DNA of 64,000 nt from Spirillospora albida. Lineage in GTDB: Bacteria > Actinomycetota > Actinomycetes > Streptosporangiales > Streptosporangiaceae. Every line of letters starts with the position of its first letter. Within the stretch, counting starts at the first letter, position 1. A program made the translations under genes and the position numbers. Below are positions 45,186 to 53,100 of this stretch, piece after piece. The stretch is from contig NZ_JOFJ01000016.1 in assembly GCF_000718255.1 (NCBI RefSeq), forward strand, positions 1 to 64,000, in the 5' to 3' direction. The notes under the pieces are model-generated. The model did not search any database, was not told where the DNA came from, and saw only the letters and a program-made list of their open reading frames with translations.

Positions 45186-45740
45186 TCAGACGGTGTGCCC
45201 GCGGCCCGCGGGGGCCGGAGTGGACGGAGCGCTCCGCGGGGCGGCGCCGGCGTGGAAGAGCCGGTCGGCGGCCGACAGGCGCAACTCCTCCAGGACGGTG
45301 ATCTGCGACCGGGCGCGTTCCTCCAGGAGCCGCAGCTCGCTCGGCCTCAGCCCGGACGCCTCGTCGGCGAAGGTCAGCAGGGTGCGCCAGCACGCGGCCT
45401 TCCCCTCGACGCCGATCCGCAGCGCCTCCAGCTCCACCAGGTCGGTCAGCGGCGAGCGTCCGGTGATGCGGCCGTTCGGCTTGAGCCGTCCCGCCTTCTC
45501 CGCCGCCCACCCCGCGACGCTCTTGTAGCGCCTGACGGGCACCCCGAGCGAGACCATGATCGACAGAAGCGCTCCGCGGTCGGCGGCGATATCGGTCGCC
45601 AGCCGCCGCAGCGGCCCCCCGAGGGCCGAGTTCCGGTGCGCCCGGGCGGTGCTCGCGATCCGGTCCACACCGATCGCCGCCCCGGCGAGGTGGTCGTTGA
45701 GGTAGATCGTCAGGAACCGATGAACGGCGCTGCTCTCCAT
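45186..45740 (-). CDS. Conserved actinobacterial helical protein of unknown function
   Basis: A 184-residue soluble protein. It starts MESSAVHRFLTIYLNDHLAG and is mostly helical, with VDRIASTARAHRNS, LGGPLRRLATDIAADRGALL and a region ELRLLEERARSQITVLEEL, suggesting a four-helix, ferritin-like bundle. No metal-ligand pattern is obvious. The C-terminus is Pro/Ala-rich. Homologues are frequent in actinomycetes but uncharacterised. It lies upstream of ktrB on the same strand, separated by 160 bases without a clear promoter. Confidence 0.7.
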   Translation of the reverse strand: MESSAVHRFLTIYLNDHLAGAAIGVDRIASTARAHRNSALGGPLRRLATDIAADRGALLSIMVSLGVPVRRYKSVAGWAAEKAGRLKPNGRITGRSPLTDLVELEALRIGVEGKAACWRTLLTFADEASGLRPSELRLLEERARSQITVLEELRLSAADRLFHAGAAPRSAPSTPAPAGRGHTV

Positions 45741-45836
45741 GTGCGGCCCCTACCCCGCCGTCGTCCCGCTAACAGCGGCACCGGCGGCGGGCTCGTGGCC
45801 GGCGAACGCGGCGCCGCACGAGGGCCGGGAACGCGA

Positions 45837-45871
45837 ACGGCGGGCGCGCCCCAAAGGGGCACGCCCGCCGC
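45837..45871 (-). terminator. Terminator after cspA
   Basis: CGGCGGGCGCGCCCC and GGGGCACGCCCGCCG form a long stem over AAA with one mismatch. It lies 12 bases past the cspA stop on the minus strand. Confidence 0.75.
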
Positions 45872-45882
45872 TCATGTCGCCA

Positions 45883-46086
45883 CTAGGCGGGAACGATGTT
45901 CTCCGCCTGCGGGCCCTTCTGGCCCTGGGTGACGTCGAACGTCACCTTCTGGCCCTCCTGGAGCTCGCGAAAGCCCTGGGCCGCGATGTTGGAGTAGTGG
46001 GCGAAGACGTCGGCGCCGCCGCCGTCCTGCTCGATGAAGCCGAAGCCCTTTTCCGAGTTGAACCACTTGACTGTGCCGGTGGCCAT
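45883..46086 (-). CDS. Cold-shock protein CspA family
   Basis: A 67-residue single cold-shock domain. The RNA-binding motifs KWFNSEKGFGFI (7-18, RNP1) and DVFAHYSNI (26-34, RNP2) are intact. Such proteins melt RNA secondary structure and act as antiterminators. The start is at 46086 with AGGAGG ahead of it. A long leader with an intrinsic terminator precedes the gene. Length and sequence are typical of actinobacterial CspA-like proteins. Confidence 0.96.
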   Translation of the reverse strand: MATGTVKWFNSEKGFGFIEQDGGGADVFAHYSNIAAQGFRELQEGQKVTFDVTQGQKGPQAENIVPA

Positions 46087-46171
46087 GGCCGCCTCCTGTT
46101 GGTCGGTCCCGACCGTACGACATGCACGGCCGGTGACGCCGCGATGGCCCATCCGGAAGATCCAGAACAAC

Positions 46172-46205
46172 AAAAAAGCGCCCGCAGAAAGGATCCGGCA
46201 GGCGC
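46172..46205 (-). terminator. Intrinsic terminator inside the cspA leader
   Basis: On the minus strand GCGCCTGC (46205-46198) pairs with GCGGGCGC (46185-46178, one G-U), and TTTTTT follows (46177-46172). It lies about 86 bases before the cspA start, so it could work as an attenuator or end a short leader RNA. Confidence 0.75.
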
Positions 46206-46350
46206 AATGTCTATGGGAACCGCAACTTCTTCGACTGTAGCACACGCTTCCGGGAGGGGCACAGCCCGGTGACGCGGGTCATGAAGATTTTTCCGTCGGG
46301 TGGTGGTGAACGTCCCCGAAATTCCCCGGCGAGGCGCATACTGGCAAGTA

Positions 46351-46578
46351 ATGGAACACAGTGCACGCGCCAGGCGGCGCCACCTGCCCACCAGTCCCTT
46401 CCAGCCTCCGGCTCCGGCCCCGCCGGCCAAGGAGTTCGAGCTCGAGGACCAGGTCACCCACGACAAGTACGGTCTCGGCCGCGTTCTGGCCGTCGAGGCC
46501 GGACGGGCCGTCCTGGTCGACTTCGGAACCCGCAAGGTCAAGATTCTGGCCCCGTTCGCGAAGCTCTACAAGCTCTAG
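46351..46578 (+). CDS. Conserved small actinobacterial protein
   Basis: A 75-residue protein starting at ATG 46351 (MEHSARARRRHLPTSPFQPP). After a basic, proline-rich N-terminal third comes FELEDQVTHDKYGLGRVLAV then EAGRAVLVDFGTRKVKILAP, a small beta-barrel-like pattern similar in look to Tudor/CarD-type or SH3-like domains. No catalytic residues are seen. The gene is divergent from cspA, with about 265 bases between starts. Homologues are widespread in actinomycetes but without a known role. Confidence 0.72.
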   Translation: MEHSARARRRHLPTSPFQPPAPAPPAKEFELEDQVTHDKYGLGRVLAVEAGRAVLVDFGTRKVKILAPFAKLYKL

Positions 46579-46744
46579 GAGAACCCGTAGCGACGGGCCG
46601 CGGAACGTCCGCCTCCACGGCGGCGCGGAAGGAAATTCGGCGGCGGCGCGAACCGGTCGAGATCGTGAAGATACCCGGCCGGGATTTCGGGCTGCCCGGC
46701 TGCCGGAACCGTCCGCTGTCGGTGGCCCGCCGTAGGCTCGGCCC

Positions 46745-47086
46745 ATGTCCAGGCGACGTTTCGACCAGGCCGTGCTCCGCATGCGGGGCGATGACCCGCG
46801 GGCGCGCGGGGACGGGTTCGACTTCCTGCGCGAGCACGCCGACGCCTACGCCGACGAGCTGATCGCCGAGTTCGCCGCGGAACGCGACGACCACGACCTC
46901 CGCCGCCTGCTGCTGGAGCTCATCGCCGAGGCCCGCGCCCCGCGGGCGTTCCTCCTGCTGCGGGACGAACTGCGGAACACCGACGAGGCGCTGCGCTTCT
47001 GGGCGGCCCGGGGCCTGGAGATGCTCGACACCCGCGAGGCCGACGACGTCCTCGACCGGGCCCGCGCCGACGGCTGGATCGACTGA
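46745..47086 (+). CDS. HEAT-repeat-like small protein
   Basis: A 113-residue soluble helical protein. Pairs of helices are visible: DPRARGDGFDFLREHADAYA, then LRRLLLELIAEARAPRAFLL, then ALRFWAARGLEMLDTREADD. The pattern of hydrophobic and Arg/Asp positions is that of HEAT-like repeats used for protein contacts. No partner is obvious. It is convergent with the CHAP gene, with eight bases between stops. Confidence 0.7.
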   Translation: MSRRRFDQAVLRMRGDDPRARGDGFDFLREHADAYADELIAEFAAERDDHDLRRLLLELIAEARAPRAFLLLRDELRNTDEALRFWAARGLEMLDTREADDVLDRARADGWID

Positions 47087-47094
47087 TCCCGTGA

Positions 47095-47895
47095 TCAGGC
47101 GGGGTAGTTCGGGTGCCCGAAGCCCACGATGGTTCCCATGGTGCGCTTGCGGGTCACGACCTTGTCGCTGATGTTGCCCTCGACCGTGGACACGCTGCCG
47201 TCCGGGTTGACGGCGGTGACCATGCCGACGTGGTCGATGCCCGAGATGGCGCGCCCGCCGTTCCAGTCGAAGAAGACGTAGTCGCCCAGGCGGGGCTTGC
47301 GGTCGAACCGGCCCTGCTCGTCGAACCAGGCGGCGTGGGCCGGGGTGTAGGCGAAGACGCCGGTGACCTTCTGGGCGCCGTGCTGGGCCGCCGCCCAGGT
47401 GAGGAACATGTCGCACCAGGGCGCGGCGGCGAAGCCGGCCTGCCGGGTGTACTTGCCGTACCACGTCCCGAAGGACGAGGTGCCGTCGCGGGCCTCTCCC
47501 TCGCCGACCCGGCCGAGGGCGGTCGCGACGATGCGCTGCGCGGTTGCGGCCCCGCCCGGAGCGACCGGCTGGACCTGCGCGGGCAAGCCCTGCTGGACGG
47601 TGGAGGACGGAGCCCGCTGCGGGATCACGACCTGTACCGGGCGCCTCGGCGGGGTCTTGATGCGCTCGTTGAGTTCCGAGATCCGGGAGTTCAGCCAGTC
47701 GGACGGGGCCGCGTCGAACGTCCGTTCGCCCAGCATGCCCGTGGAGGCGGTGCCGGCGTTCCCGGGCTCGGGGGTCGCGTGAGCGGTGCCCTGGGAGAGG
47801 GTGGCGAAGCCGGCGGCGGCCACGCCGGTGAGACCGAGCAGGACGGTCCGGCGGAGGTGGCGCCGTCCTGGGAGGGGGTACGGCAGAGCGGACAA
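47095..47895 (-). CDS. Secreted CHAP-domain protein
   Basis: A 266-residue exported protein. The signal sequence has a twin-arginine-like start (GRRHLRRTVLLGLTG) and a cleavage region near AHA (38-40). The middle is Pro/Gln-rich with a short coiled region. The CHAP domain (about 120-266) has the nucleophile Cys161 in APWCDMFLTW, His222 in SGIDHVGMV and the TVEGN region near 237-241. It would cleave peptidoglycan peptides or amides. The C-terminus is nearly identical in pattern to the fragment at 1-101, so the genome carries at least two copies. Confidence 0.88.
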   Translation of the reverse strand: MSALPYPLPGRRHLRRTVLLGLTGVAAAGFATLSQGTAHATPEPGNAGTASTGMLGERTFDAAPSDWLNSRISELNERIKTPPRRPVQVVIPQRAPSSTVQQGLPAQVQPVAPGGAATAQRIVATALGRVGEGEARDGTSSFGTWYGKYTRQAGFAAAPWCDMFLTWAAAQHGAQKVTGVFAYTPAHAAWFDEQGRFDRKPRLGDYVFFDWNGGRAISGIDHVGMVTAVNPDGSVSTVEGNISDKVVTRKRTMGTIVGFGHPNYPA

Positions 47896-48132
47896 GTGGC
47901 GTTCCTCATCTTCTGCGCCGCCTGCGCTGCGGGGGTGGGAGGTGCAGATGGCGGCCCGTGCGTTTCGGGGTGACGCACGTCCATCGGCGGTGGCCGGCGG
48001 CTCTTGAGGAACTCCGGTGCCCCGCGTCAGCGCCGGGAGGCCGGGACGGTGTGTAGTCCTGGTTCGTGCGGGTACCGCGCTGTCACCTCGCCGCTGCCAC
48101 AGCGGTAACGGCTCTGCAAAGCGGGAGCGATC

Positions 48133-48597
48133 ATGTCAGCACGACCGATATCCATGTCTCACGGCAGAACCGGGACGACCCGGACGCCGATCCAGCTGGC
48201 CGCTCTGGTGGTCGGCGCGGTGTTCCTGCTGGTCGGCATCCTCGGGTTCATCCCGGGCATCACCACCGACTACGACACGATGAAGTTCGCCGGGCACGAG
48301 TCGGAGGCCCGGCTGCTCGGCCTCTTCCAGGTGTCCGTCCTGCACAACATCGTGCACGTCCTCTTCGGGGCGGCAGGGCTCGTGCTCGCCCGCAGCGTGT
48401 CCGGCGCGCGCGGCTTCCTGATCGGCGGCGGCGCCGTCTACCTGGCCCTGTGGCTGTACGGGATGGTCGTCGACCACCACAGCACCGCCAACTTCGTCCC
48501 GTTCAACACCGCGGACAACTGGCTGCACATGGTCCTGGGCCTGGGCATGATCGCCCTCGGCCTGTTCGCCCCCCGGGGCCGCGGCACCCGCGCCTGA
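48133..48597 (+). CDS. DUF4383 four-helix membrane protein
   Basis: A 154-residue membrane protein with four hydrophobic segments (about 22-42, 70-87, 94-112, 130-147). The family blocks are AALVVGAVFLLVGILGFIPG, LFQVSVLHNIVHVLFGAAGL and NTADNWLHMVLGLGMIALGL, which contain conserved His and Asn residues. DUF4383 proteins are common in actinobacteria, often as stress or sporulation-associated genes, with no known activity. Start ATG 48133 with GGGAGCG; ATG 48154 is an alternative. Confidence 0.85.
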   Translation: MSARPISMSHGRTGTTRTPIQLAALVVGAVFLLVGILGFIPGITTDYDTMKFAGHESEARLLGLFQVSVLHNIVHVLFGAAGLVLARSVSGARGFLIGGGAVYLALWLYGMVVDHHSTANFVPFNTADNWLHMVLGLGMIALGLFAPRGRGTRA

Positions 48598-48698
48598 CGC
48601 CGCTCGCGGCCCGCGCCCCGCTACGGCCCGCTCGGCGGATCGTGGCGGGGCGGGCGCGGACGGACGCGGCGGACGGCGTCCGCGCCGGTCGAAGCAGG

Positions 48699-48771
48699 TG
48701 GGTCGCGTGGGACTCGAACCCACAACCTACGGATTAAAAGTCCGGAGCTCTGCCAATTGAGCTAGCGACCC
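48699..48771 (-). tRNA. tRNA-Lys (TTT)
   Basis: On the minus strand: acceptor GGGTCGC/GCGACCC, D stem GCTC/GAGC, anticodon loop CTTTTAA giving TTT, T stem with loop TTCGAGT. It is 73 nt long, discriminator A, no encoded CCA. Confidence 0.96.
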
Positions 48772-48896
48772 GTCGTGACAGGGTACCGAGATCGGCAACG
48801 GGTTGGCGACGAGGTTATCGCCTGCCGGGCCGGGGCCGCGGTGCCCGAGTGACCGCAGGGTACGGAAGGGCTCGGGGTGCACGCGCGTCCCGGGCG

Positions 48897-48936
48897 AACG
48901 TGAAGGCCCCCGTGCGTGCACGGGGGCCTTCACGTT
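48897..48936. terminator. Long perfect hairpin after the NlpC/P60 gene
   Basis: A 19-bp perfect stem, AACGTGAAGGCCCCCGTGC (48897-48915) with GCACGGGGGCCTTCACGTT (48918-48936), two-base loop. It lies just beyond the NlpC/P60 stop and can work in either direction. Confidence 0.85.
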
Positions 48937-48940
48937 CGGC

Positions 48941-49441
48941 TCAGTAGCCGGGGCGGACGGCGCCGCTGAAGTTCCGCTTGTAGTAGCGGTTCAGCTTGAC
49001 CTTCTTGACGCGCTTGCCGGAGCTGGGGGCGTGGATCATGTAGCCCTTGCCGACGTAGATGCCCATGTGGGTGCGGCCGCCGTAGAAGAACAGGAGGTCG
49101 CCCTTGACGGCGCCCTTCCAGGAGACCTTGTACTTGACCGAGCGGTAGATCTGCTGCGTGGTGCGGGGCACCTTCACGCCGGCCTTCCGCCAGGAGCCTC
49201 CCGCGAGGCCCGAGCAGTCCCACTTGCCGGGGCCCGTGCCGCCGTAGCGGTACGGGTCGCCGATCTGCTTGTAGGCGTACTGGACGGCGTACGCGGCACG
49301 CTGCTTCTGCTTGGCGATCCTCGCCTGAGAGAGCTTCGCGGCGGTGACGGGAGCCTGCCGGGACGGGGCGGCCGCCTCGGCGGGGGCCGCGGTGAGCAGG
49401 GACGCGCCGAGCGCGAGCACCATGCCACCGGCCACGGACAT
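48941..49441 (-). CDS. Secreted NlpC/P60 peptidoglycan hydrolase
   Basis: A 166-residue protein from ATG 49441: hydrophobic signal region (5-18), cleavage near AEA (21-23), then a short charged linker and a compact NlpC/P60 domain. Catalytic residues are Cys76 in KWDCSGLAG, His125 in GGRTHMGIYVG and His137 in MIHAPS. It would cut gamma-D-Glu-meso-DAP bonds. The ATG start leaves no basic residue before the hydrophobic core. The frame continues upstream without a stop to CTG 49474, preceded by GGAG, which would supply one (LHTPRNPLKTG). Confidence 0.88.
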   Translation of the reverse strand: MSVAGGMVLALGASLLTAAPAEAAAPSRQAPVTAAKLSQARIAKQKQRAAYAVQYAYKQIGDPYRYGGTGPGKWDCSGLAGGSWRKAGVKVPRTTQQIYRSVKYKVSWKGAVKGDLLFFYGGRTHMGIYVGKGYMIHAPSSGKRVKKVKLNRYYKRNFSGAVRPGY

Positions 49442-50060
49442 GCCGGTCTTCAGGGGGTTTCGGGGGGTATGCAGAATGACTCCAGACCTCGCGGACGATG
49501 CCTGCCGGGGCAGCCGTCACCGCTGGAAGGGTGACGGGGATGCCGTGCGGCGCTGAGGGCCGCCTCCGGCTCCGTGCCTCGTGACTGCACGGACTCGGCG
49601 AATCGACGGCGGCCGCTGCGGGGGGACGGCCTTCGGGGCGTCACTGGCCGCGCGTCGGGGGGTGCGTCTTCTGTTGTCGTGGGCGGCTGACGATGCCGCG
49701 AACCGTTGAGGAACGTAGCCAGGGTTCGCGGGGCGTGGCAAATCTCGAAGCCATTGCATTGGGTGGCGGGTGCTCGGCGCGCAGGTCTGATCAAGCCGCT
49801 GCCTGGCGTTTCTCGGAAGTTCTGTGAGCTGGGACACAGTTCTACAAAGGGGCTGCTGGGACGGGGTGCGAGGCGTGATCTTCAGAATGAGGAGCGGTGC
49901 CGGAATTACGGGCGGTGATAAAGGACACCGACCGCATTGGTTAATCGTTCTGTGATGATCGCCACACCGGGTGATGGCCGGATCCGGTCATCGCGGCGGC
50001 GTTGACGGACCGTGCTCGGGCGCTTGTGATCCGTGTAGGTCACGTCGTGAGGAGCCCCCC
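49442..50060. other. 619-base intergenic region with two strong hairpins
   Basis: No convincing gene lies between the divergent NlpC/P60 and GH1 genes. Two structured elements are visible: CCGTCACC/GGTGACGG (49516-49523, 49532-49539) and CCGCGAACC/GGTTCGCGG (49696-49704, 49723-49731). Both lie where the NlpC/P60 leader RNA would run on the minus strand. They do not match a riboswitch consensus that I can recognise. Confidence 0.45.
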
Positions 50061-51383
50061 GTGCGCCCAGCTCTCGCCGCCGTCCTCGCCGCCCTTCTGG
50101 TGATCTCGCTCTCGTCCCCGGCGTCCGCCGGGAAACCCGCCACCGTCCCGTTCCCGCCCGGATTCCTGTGGGGTGTTTCCACGTCCGGCTTCCAGGGCGA
50201 GGGTTCCTTCCCCGATTCCAACTGGACGCGCTACGTGGCGAGAAAGGCACGCGGAGTAGAGCATCCCTATGGGAACTCCGTCGATTTCCTGCACCGGTAC
50301 CCGAGCGACCTGAAGCTCGCCAGGGGGCTCGGAGTGAACACCTTCCGGACGTCCCTCGAGTGGGCGCGGATCGAGCCCCGCAAGGGGTTTCGCGATCCGA
50401 AGGCGCTCGCCTACTACGACGATCTCGTCCGGCGGATCAAAGCCGCCGGGATGCGGCCGATGCTCACCCTCGACCACTGGGTCTACCCCGGCTGGGTGGA
50501 CGACCAGGACGCCTGGCAGAACCGGAGGACCGAGCGGGACTGGCTCCGCCACGCCCGCTTCATCGTCGACCGGTACAAGGGCCAGGGCGTCATCTGGATC
50601 ACGTTCAACGAGGCCAGCGCCTACATCTTCAAGGAGTTCACGACGCGGCCGCTGAACGTCGGCCAGGTGGTGACGATGCGCGACGCCCTCATCCGGACGC
50701 ACCGCGCCGCCTACGACATGATCCACGAGGTGGACCCGGGGGCGCCGGTGTCGGCGAACGTGGCCTACGGGTCGCTGATCAACGGGCTGTTCGACGCGGC
50801 CCTGTTCAACGACACCACCGACAAGCTCGACTTCATCGGCATCGACTACTACTACGGGGCGAACCTGCAGAACCTGACGGCCGTGTACACGCTCACGAAC
50901 GAGCTGTGGAAGATCGACCCCGAGCCGGAGGGGATCTACCACGTCCTGAAGAACTACCAGCGGCGGCTGCCGCACCTGCCCGTCTACGTCGTGGAGCAGG
51001 GGTGGCCGATGGACGACGGGAAGCCCCGCGCGGACGGCTACACGCGGTCCGACCACCTCCGCGACCACCTGTACTGGATCCAGCGCGCCATGGCCGAAGG
51101 CGTGAAGGTGATCGGCTACAACTACTGGAGCCTCACCGACAACTACGAGTGGGGCAGCTACCGGCCCCGGTTCGGGCTCTACACCGTGGACGTCCGGACC
51201 GACCCGGCGCTGACACGCCGTCCGACCGACGCCGTGCCCACCTACCGGACGATCATCGCGAACCGGGGGGTGCCGAAAGGGTACGTGCCGGTGCGCAGGC
51301 CGGGCTGGTGCTCGATCGAGGATCCCATCGCCACCTGCTTCGGGACGACGCCGACACCGCCCGCCGGGGTGGCGCCGCGCTGA
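50061..51383 (+). CDS. Secreted glycoside hydrolase family 1-like protein
   Basis: A 440-residue exported TIM-barrel protein starting at GTG 50061 after GTGAGGAG. Signal peptide 1-24, then the GH1 opening FPPGFLWGVSTSGFQGEGSF. The acid/base position is TFNEAS (Glu184; usual NEP reads NEA). The nucleophile position is VVEQGWP (Glu312; usual ENG reads EQG). NYWSLTDNYEW (354-364) is the conserved aglycone-side block. Both catalytic glutamates are kept, so hydrolysis of a beta-glycoside is likely, but the altered neighbours suggest unusual specificity. Confidence 0.85.
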   Translation: MRPALAAVLAALLVISLSSPASAGKPATVPFPPGFLWGVSTSGFQGEGSFPDSNWTRYVARKARGVEHPYGNSVDFLHRYPSDLKLARGLGVNTFRTSLEWARIEPRKGFRDPKALAYYDDLVRRIKAAGMRPMLTLDHWVYPGWVDDQDAWQNRRTERDWLRHARFIVDRYKGQGVIWITFNEASAYIFKEFTTRPLNVGQVVTMRDALIRTHRAAYDMIHEVDPGAPVSANVAYGSLINGLFDAALFNDTTDKLDFIGIDYYYGANLQNLTAVYTLTNELWKIDPEPEGIYHVLKNYQRRLPHLPVYVVEQGWPMDDGKPRADGYTRSDHLRDHLYWIQRAMAEGVKVIGYNYWSLTDNYEWGSYRPRFGLYTVDVRTDPALTRRPTDAVPTYRTIIANRGVPKGYVPVRRPGWCSIEDPIATCFGTTPTPPAGVAPR

Positions 51384-51491
51384 CGCCGGGGCGGCGCCGC
51401 GCAGGCCGTCCGCACCGGATTGACCGCGACCCGAATGACCCGCCCTTGACCGGGTACCGCCATCGCTACCACCGACAACCCGGGGGAGCGC

Positions 51492-52103
51492 GTGGGGGAG
51501 ACGCAGACACGGCAGGGGGAGGCGACCGTCGCCGAGACCGTCGCCGATGCCGTCGGCAACGGGCTGCTGGTGTCCCTGAAACGCGCCGCGGCGGCGATGC
51601 TGGACGCGGGGGTGGACTTCGCGCTCGCCGGCGGGTTCGCCGCCTACGCGCACGGCGCGGCCGTGTCCACCCACGACGTCGACTTCGTATTGTGCGAGGA
51701 GAGCGTCGGCGCGGCGGTGGAGGCGCTGTGCGCCGCCGGGATGCGCCATCAGGAGAGCCCGGAGAACTGGCTGGAGAAGGTCTACGACGGCGAGCACCTC
51801 ATCGATCTCATCCACACGCCGTCGGGCCGCCCCGTGGAGCCCGAGCTGCTCGGACGGGCGGAGCGGATGACGGTCGGGGCGGTGCTGATGCCCGTCCTGC
51901 CCGCGACCGAGCTGGTCGTCATGCGGCTGCTCGCGTTCACCGAGATCGCCTGCGACTTCAGCGGCTTCCTGCATGTGAGCCGGGCGCTGCGGGAGCAGGT
52001 CGACTGGCCGTACGTGGCGGAGCGGACGGCGTCGTCCCCGTACGCGTACGCGTTCCTCACCCTGCTGGCCCGGCTCGACGTCATCGAAGGGAGCGTGCTG
52101 TGA
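51492..52103 (+). CDS. Nucleotidyltransferase-fold protein
   Basis: A 203-residue protein starting at GTG 51492. LAGGFAAYAHGAAVSTHDVD (45-64) carries the NTase signature: Gly47-Gly48, then Asp62 and Asp64 as metal ligands, with a third acid near Asp105 in HLIDLIHT. The helical C-terminal half contains PATELVVMRLLAFTE, typical of the AbiEii/DUF6036-like branch. Members modify tRNA, nucleotides or proteins; some are toxins. It leads a three-gene operon whose genes overlap by four bases. Substrate unknown. Confidence 0.75.
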   Translation: MGETQTRQGEATVAETVADAVGNGLLVSLKRAAAAMLDAGVDFALAGGFAAYAHGAAVSTHDVDFVLCEESVGAAVEALCAAGMRHQESPENWLEKVYDGEHLIDLIHTPSGRPVEPELLGRAERMTVGAVLMPVLPATELVVMRLLAFTEIACDFSGFLHVSRALREQVDWPYVAERTASSPYAYAFLTLLARLDVIEGSVL

Positions 52104-52339
52104 CCGAGGGATATGTGTCGGCGCACATCCAGGAGAGCGTGGCGCATCACGCGCACGAGCTCGGCATTCGGGTGGACGTCCGCGGCGACGTGGTGCATCT
52201 GAGCGGCGAGGTCATGAGCGAGGACCGGCGGCACGCGGTCGAGGAGGCGGCGCGGGCCGCCGCCGAGGGCCGGCGGATCTGCAACGAGGTCCATGTCACG
52301 TCGGCGATCGAGCCGGAGGGGGAGGAGACGCTTTCATGA
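52100..52339 (+). CDS. BON-domain small protein
   Basis: A 79-residue protein starting at GTG 52100 inside the upstream stop. The whole length is one BON domain: HIQESVAHHAHELGIRVDVR, then GDVVHLSGEVMSEDRRHAVE and a terminal strand CNEVHVTSAIE. BON domains are thought to bind lipid or other small hydrophobic molecules, and they occur in envelope-stress proteins. Here there is no signal peptide, so it may act in the cytoplasm with its operon partners. Confidence 0.85.
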   Translation: MTEGYVSAHIQESVAHHAHELGIRVDVRGDVVHLSGEVMSEDRRHAVEEAARAAAEGRRICNEVHVTSAIEPEGEETLS

Positions 52340-53100
52340 TCCGGGTGGCGGCGGCGGGCGACCTGCACGTGGGACCCGAGGTGGCCGGGGCGTACCGGGA
52401 GCGGCTCGCGGGCCTGCGCGACAGCGCGGACGTGTTCCTCGTCGCGGGCGACCTGACCCGGCACGGGACGCTCCAGGAGGGCCGGGTCGCCGCGGGCGAG
52501 CTCCGCGATCTCGGCGTCCCGGTGGTGACGGTGCTCGGCAACCACGACTACCACTCCGACGAGGAGGAGGAGATCACGGACACGCTGCGGGACGCGGGCG
52601 TCATCGTCCTGGAAGGGGAGTCGACGGTCCTCGAGATCAACGGGCTGACCCTCGGCATCGCGGGCGGCAAGGGCTTCGGCGGCGGGTTCGAGGGCCGGTG
52701 CGCGAGCGATTTCGGGGAGCCGGAGACGAAGGCGTTCATCCAGCACACGAAGGACTTCGCCGGACGGCTCGGAGCCGCGCTCCTTGATCTGGACACCGAT
52801 GTCCGGGTCGCCCTCACGCACTACTCCCCGGTTCCGGACACGCTGGAAGGGGAGCCCCTGGAGATCTACCCGTTCCTCGGCAGCTACCTGATCGGTGAGG
52901 CGATCGACGCGCCGGGGGACGTGGCGCTGGCCGTCCACGGGCACGCCCACAAGGGGACGGAGAAGGGCCTCACGAAGGGCGGGGTCCGGGTCAGGAACGT
53001 GGCGTTGCCGGTGCTCCAGCACGCGTACGCGGTGTACTGCCTGGAGTTGGGCGAGTCGGCGGGAGCGCACTCGCTCTCCGAGGAGCCCGTTTCGGTCTAG
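52336..53100 (+). CDS. Calcineurin-like metallophosphoesterase
   Basis: A 254-residue protein from ATG 52336, overlapping the BON gene. All five phosphoesterase motifs are present: GDLH (8-11), GDLT (38-41), GNHD (68-71), THYSP with His162, and GHAH (202-205). These hold two divalent metals. Substrate could be a nucleotide, cyclic nucleotide or phosphoprotein. Its stop shares the palindrome CTAG with the stop of the convergent topoisomerase gene, so the two transcripts overlap. Confidence 0.9.
   Translation: MIRVAAAGDLHVGPEVAGAYRERLAGLRDSADVFLVAGDLTRHGTLQEGRVAAGELRDLGVPVVTVLGNHDYHSDEEEEITDTLRDAGVIVLEGESTVLEINGLTLGIAGGKGFGGGFEGRCASDFGEPETKAFIQHTKDFAGRLGAALLDLDTDVRVALTHYSPVPDTLEGEPLEIYPFLGSYLIGEAIDAPGDVALAVHGHAHKGTEKGLTKGGVRVRNVALPVLQHAYAVYCLELGESAGAHSLSEEPVSV

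Noticed and set aside
49442..49760. c-di-AMP (ydaO) riboswitch ahead of the NlpC/P60 gene
   Set aside because: Such genes often carry one, and the leader is structured, but I could not find the conserved ydaO sequence blocks; only kept as an open question.
50030..50047. CRP-type site upstream of the GH1 gene (GTGA ... TCAC)
   Set aside because: The half-sites are 10 bases apart rather than 6 and only four bases long; likely chance.
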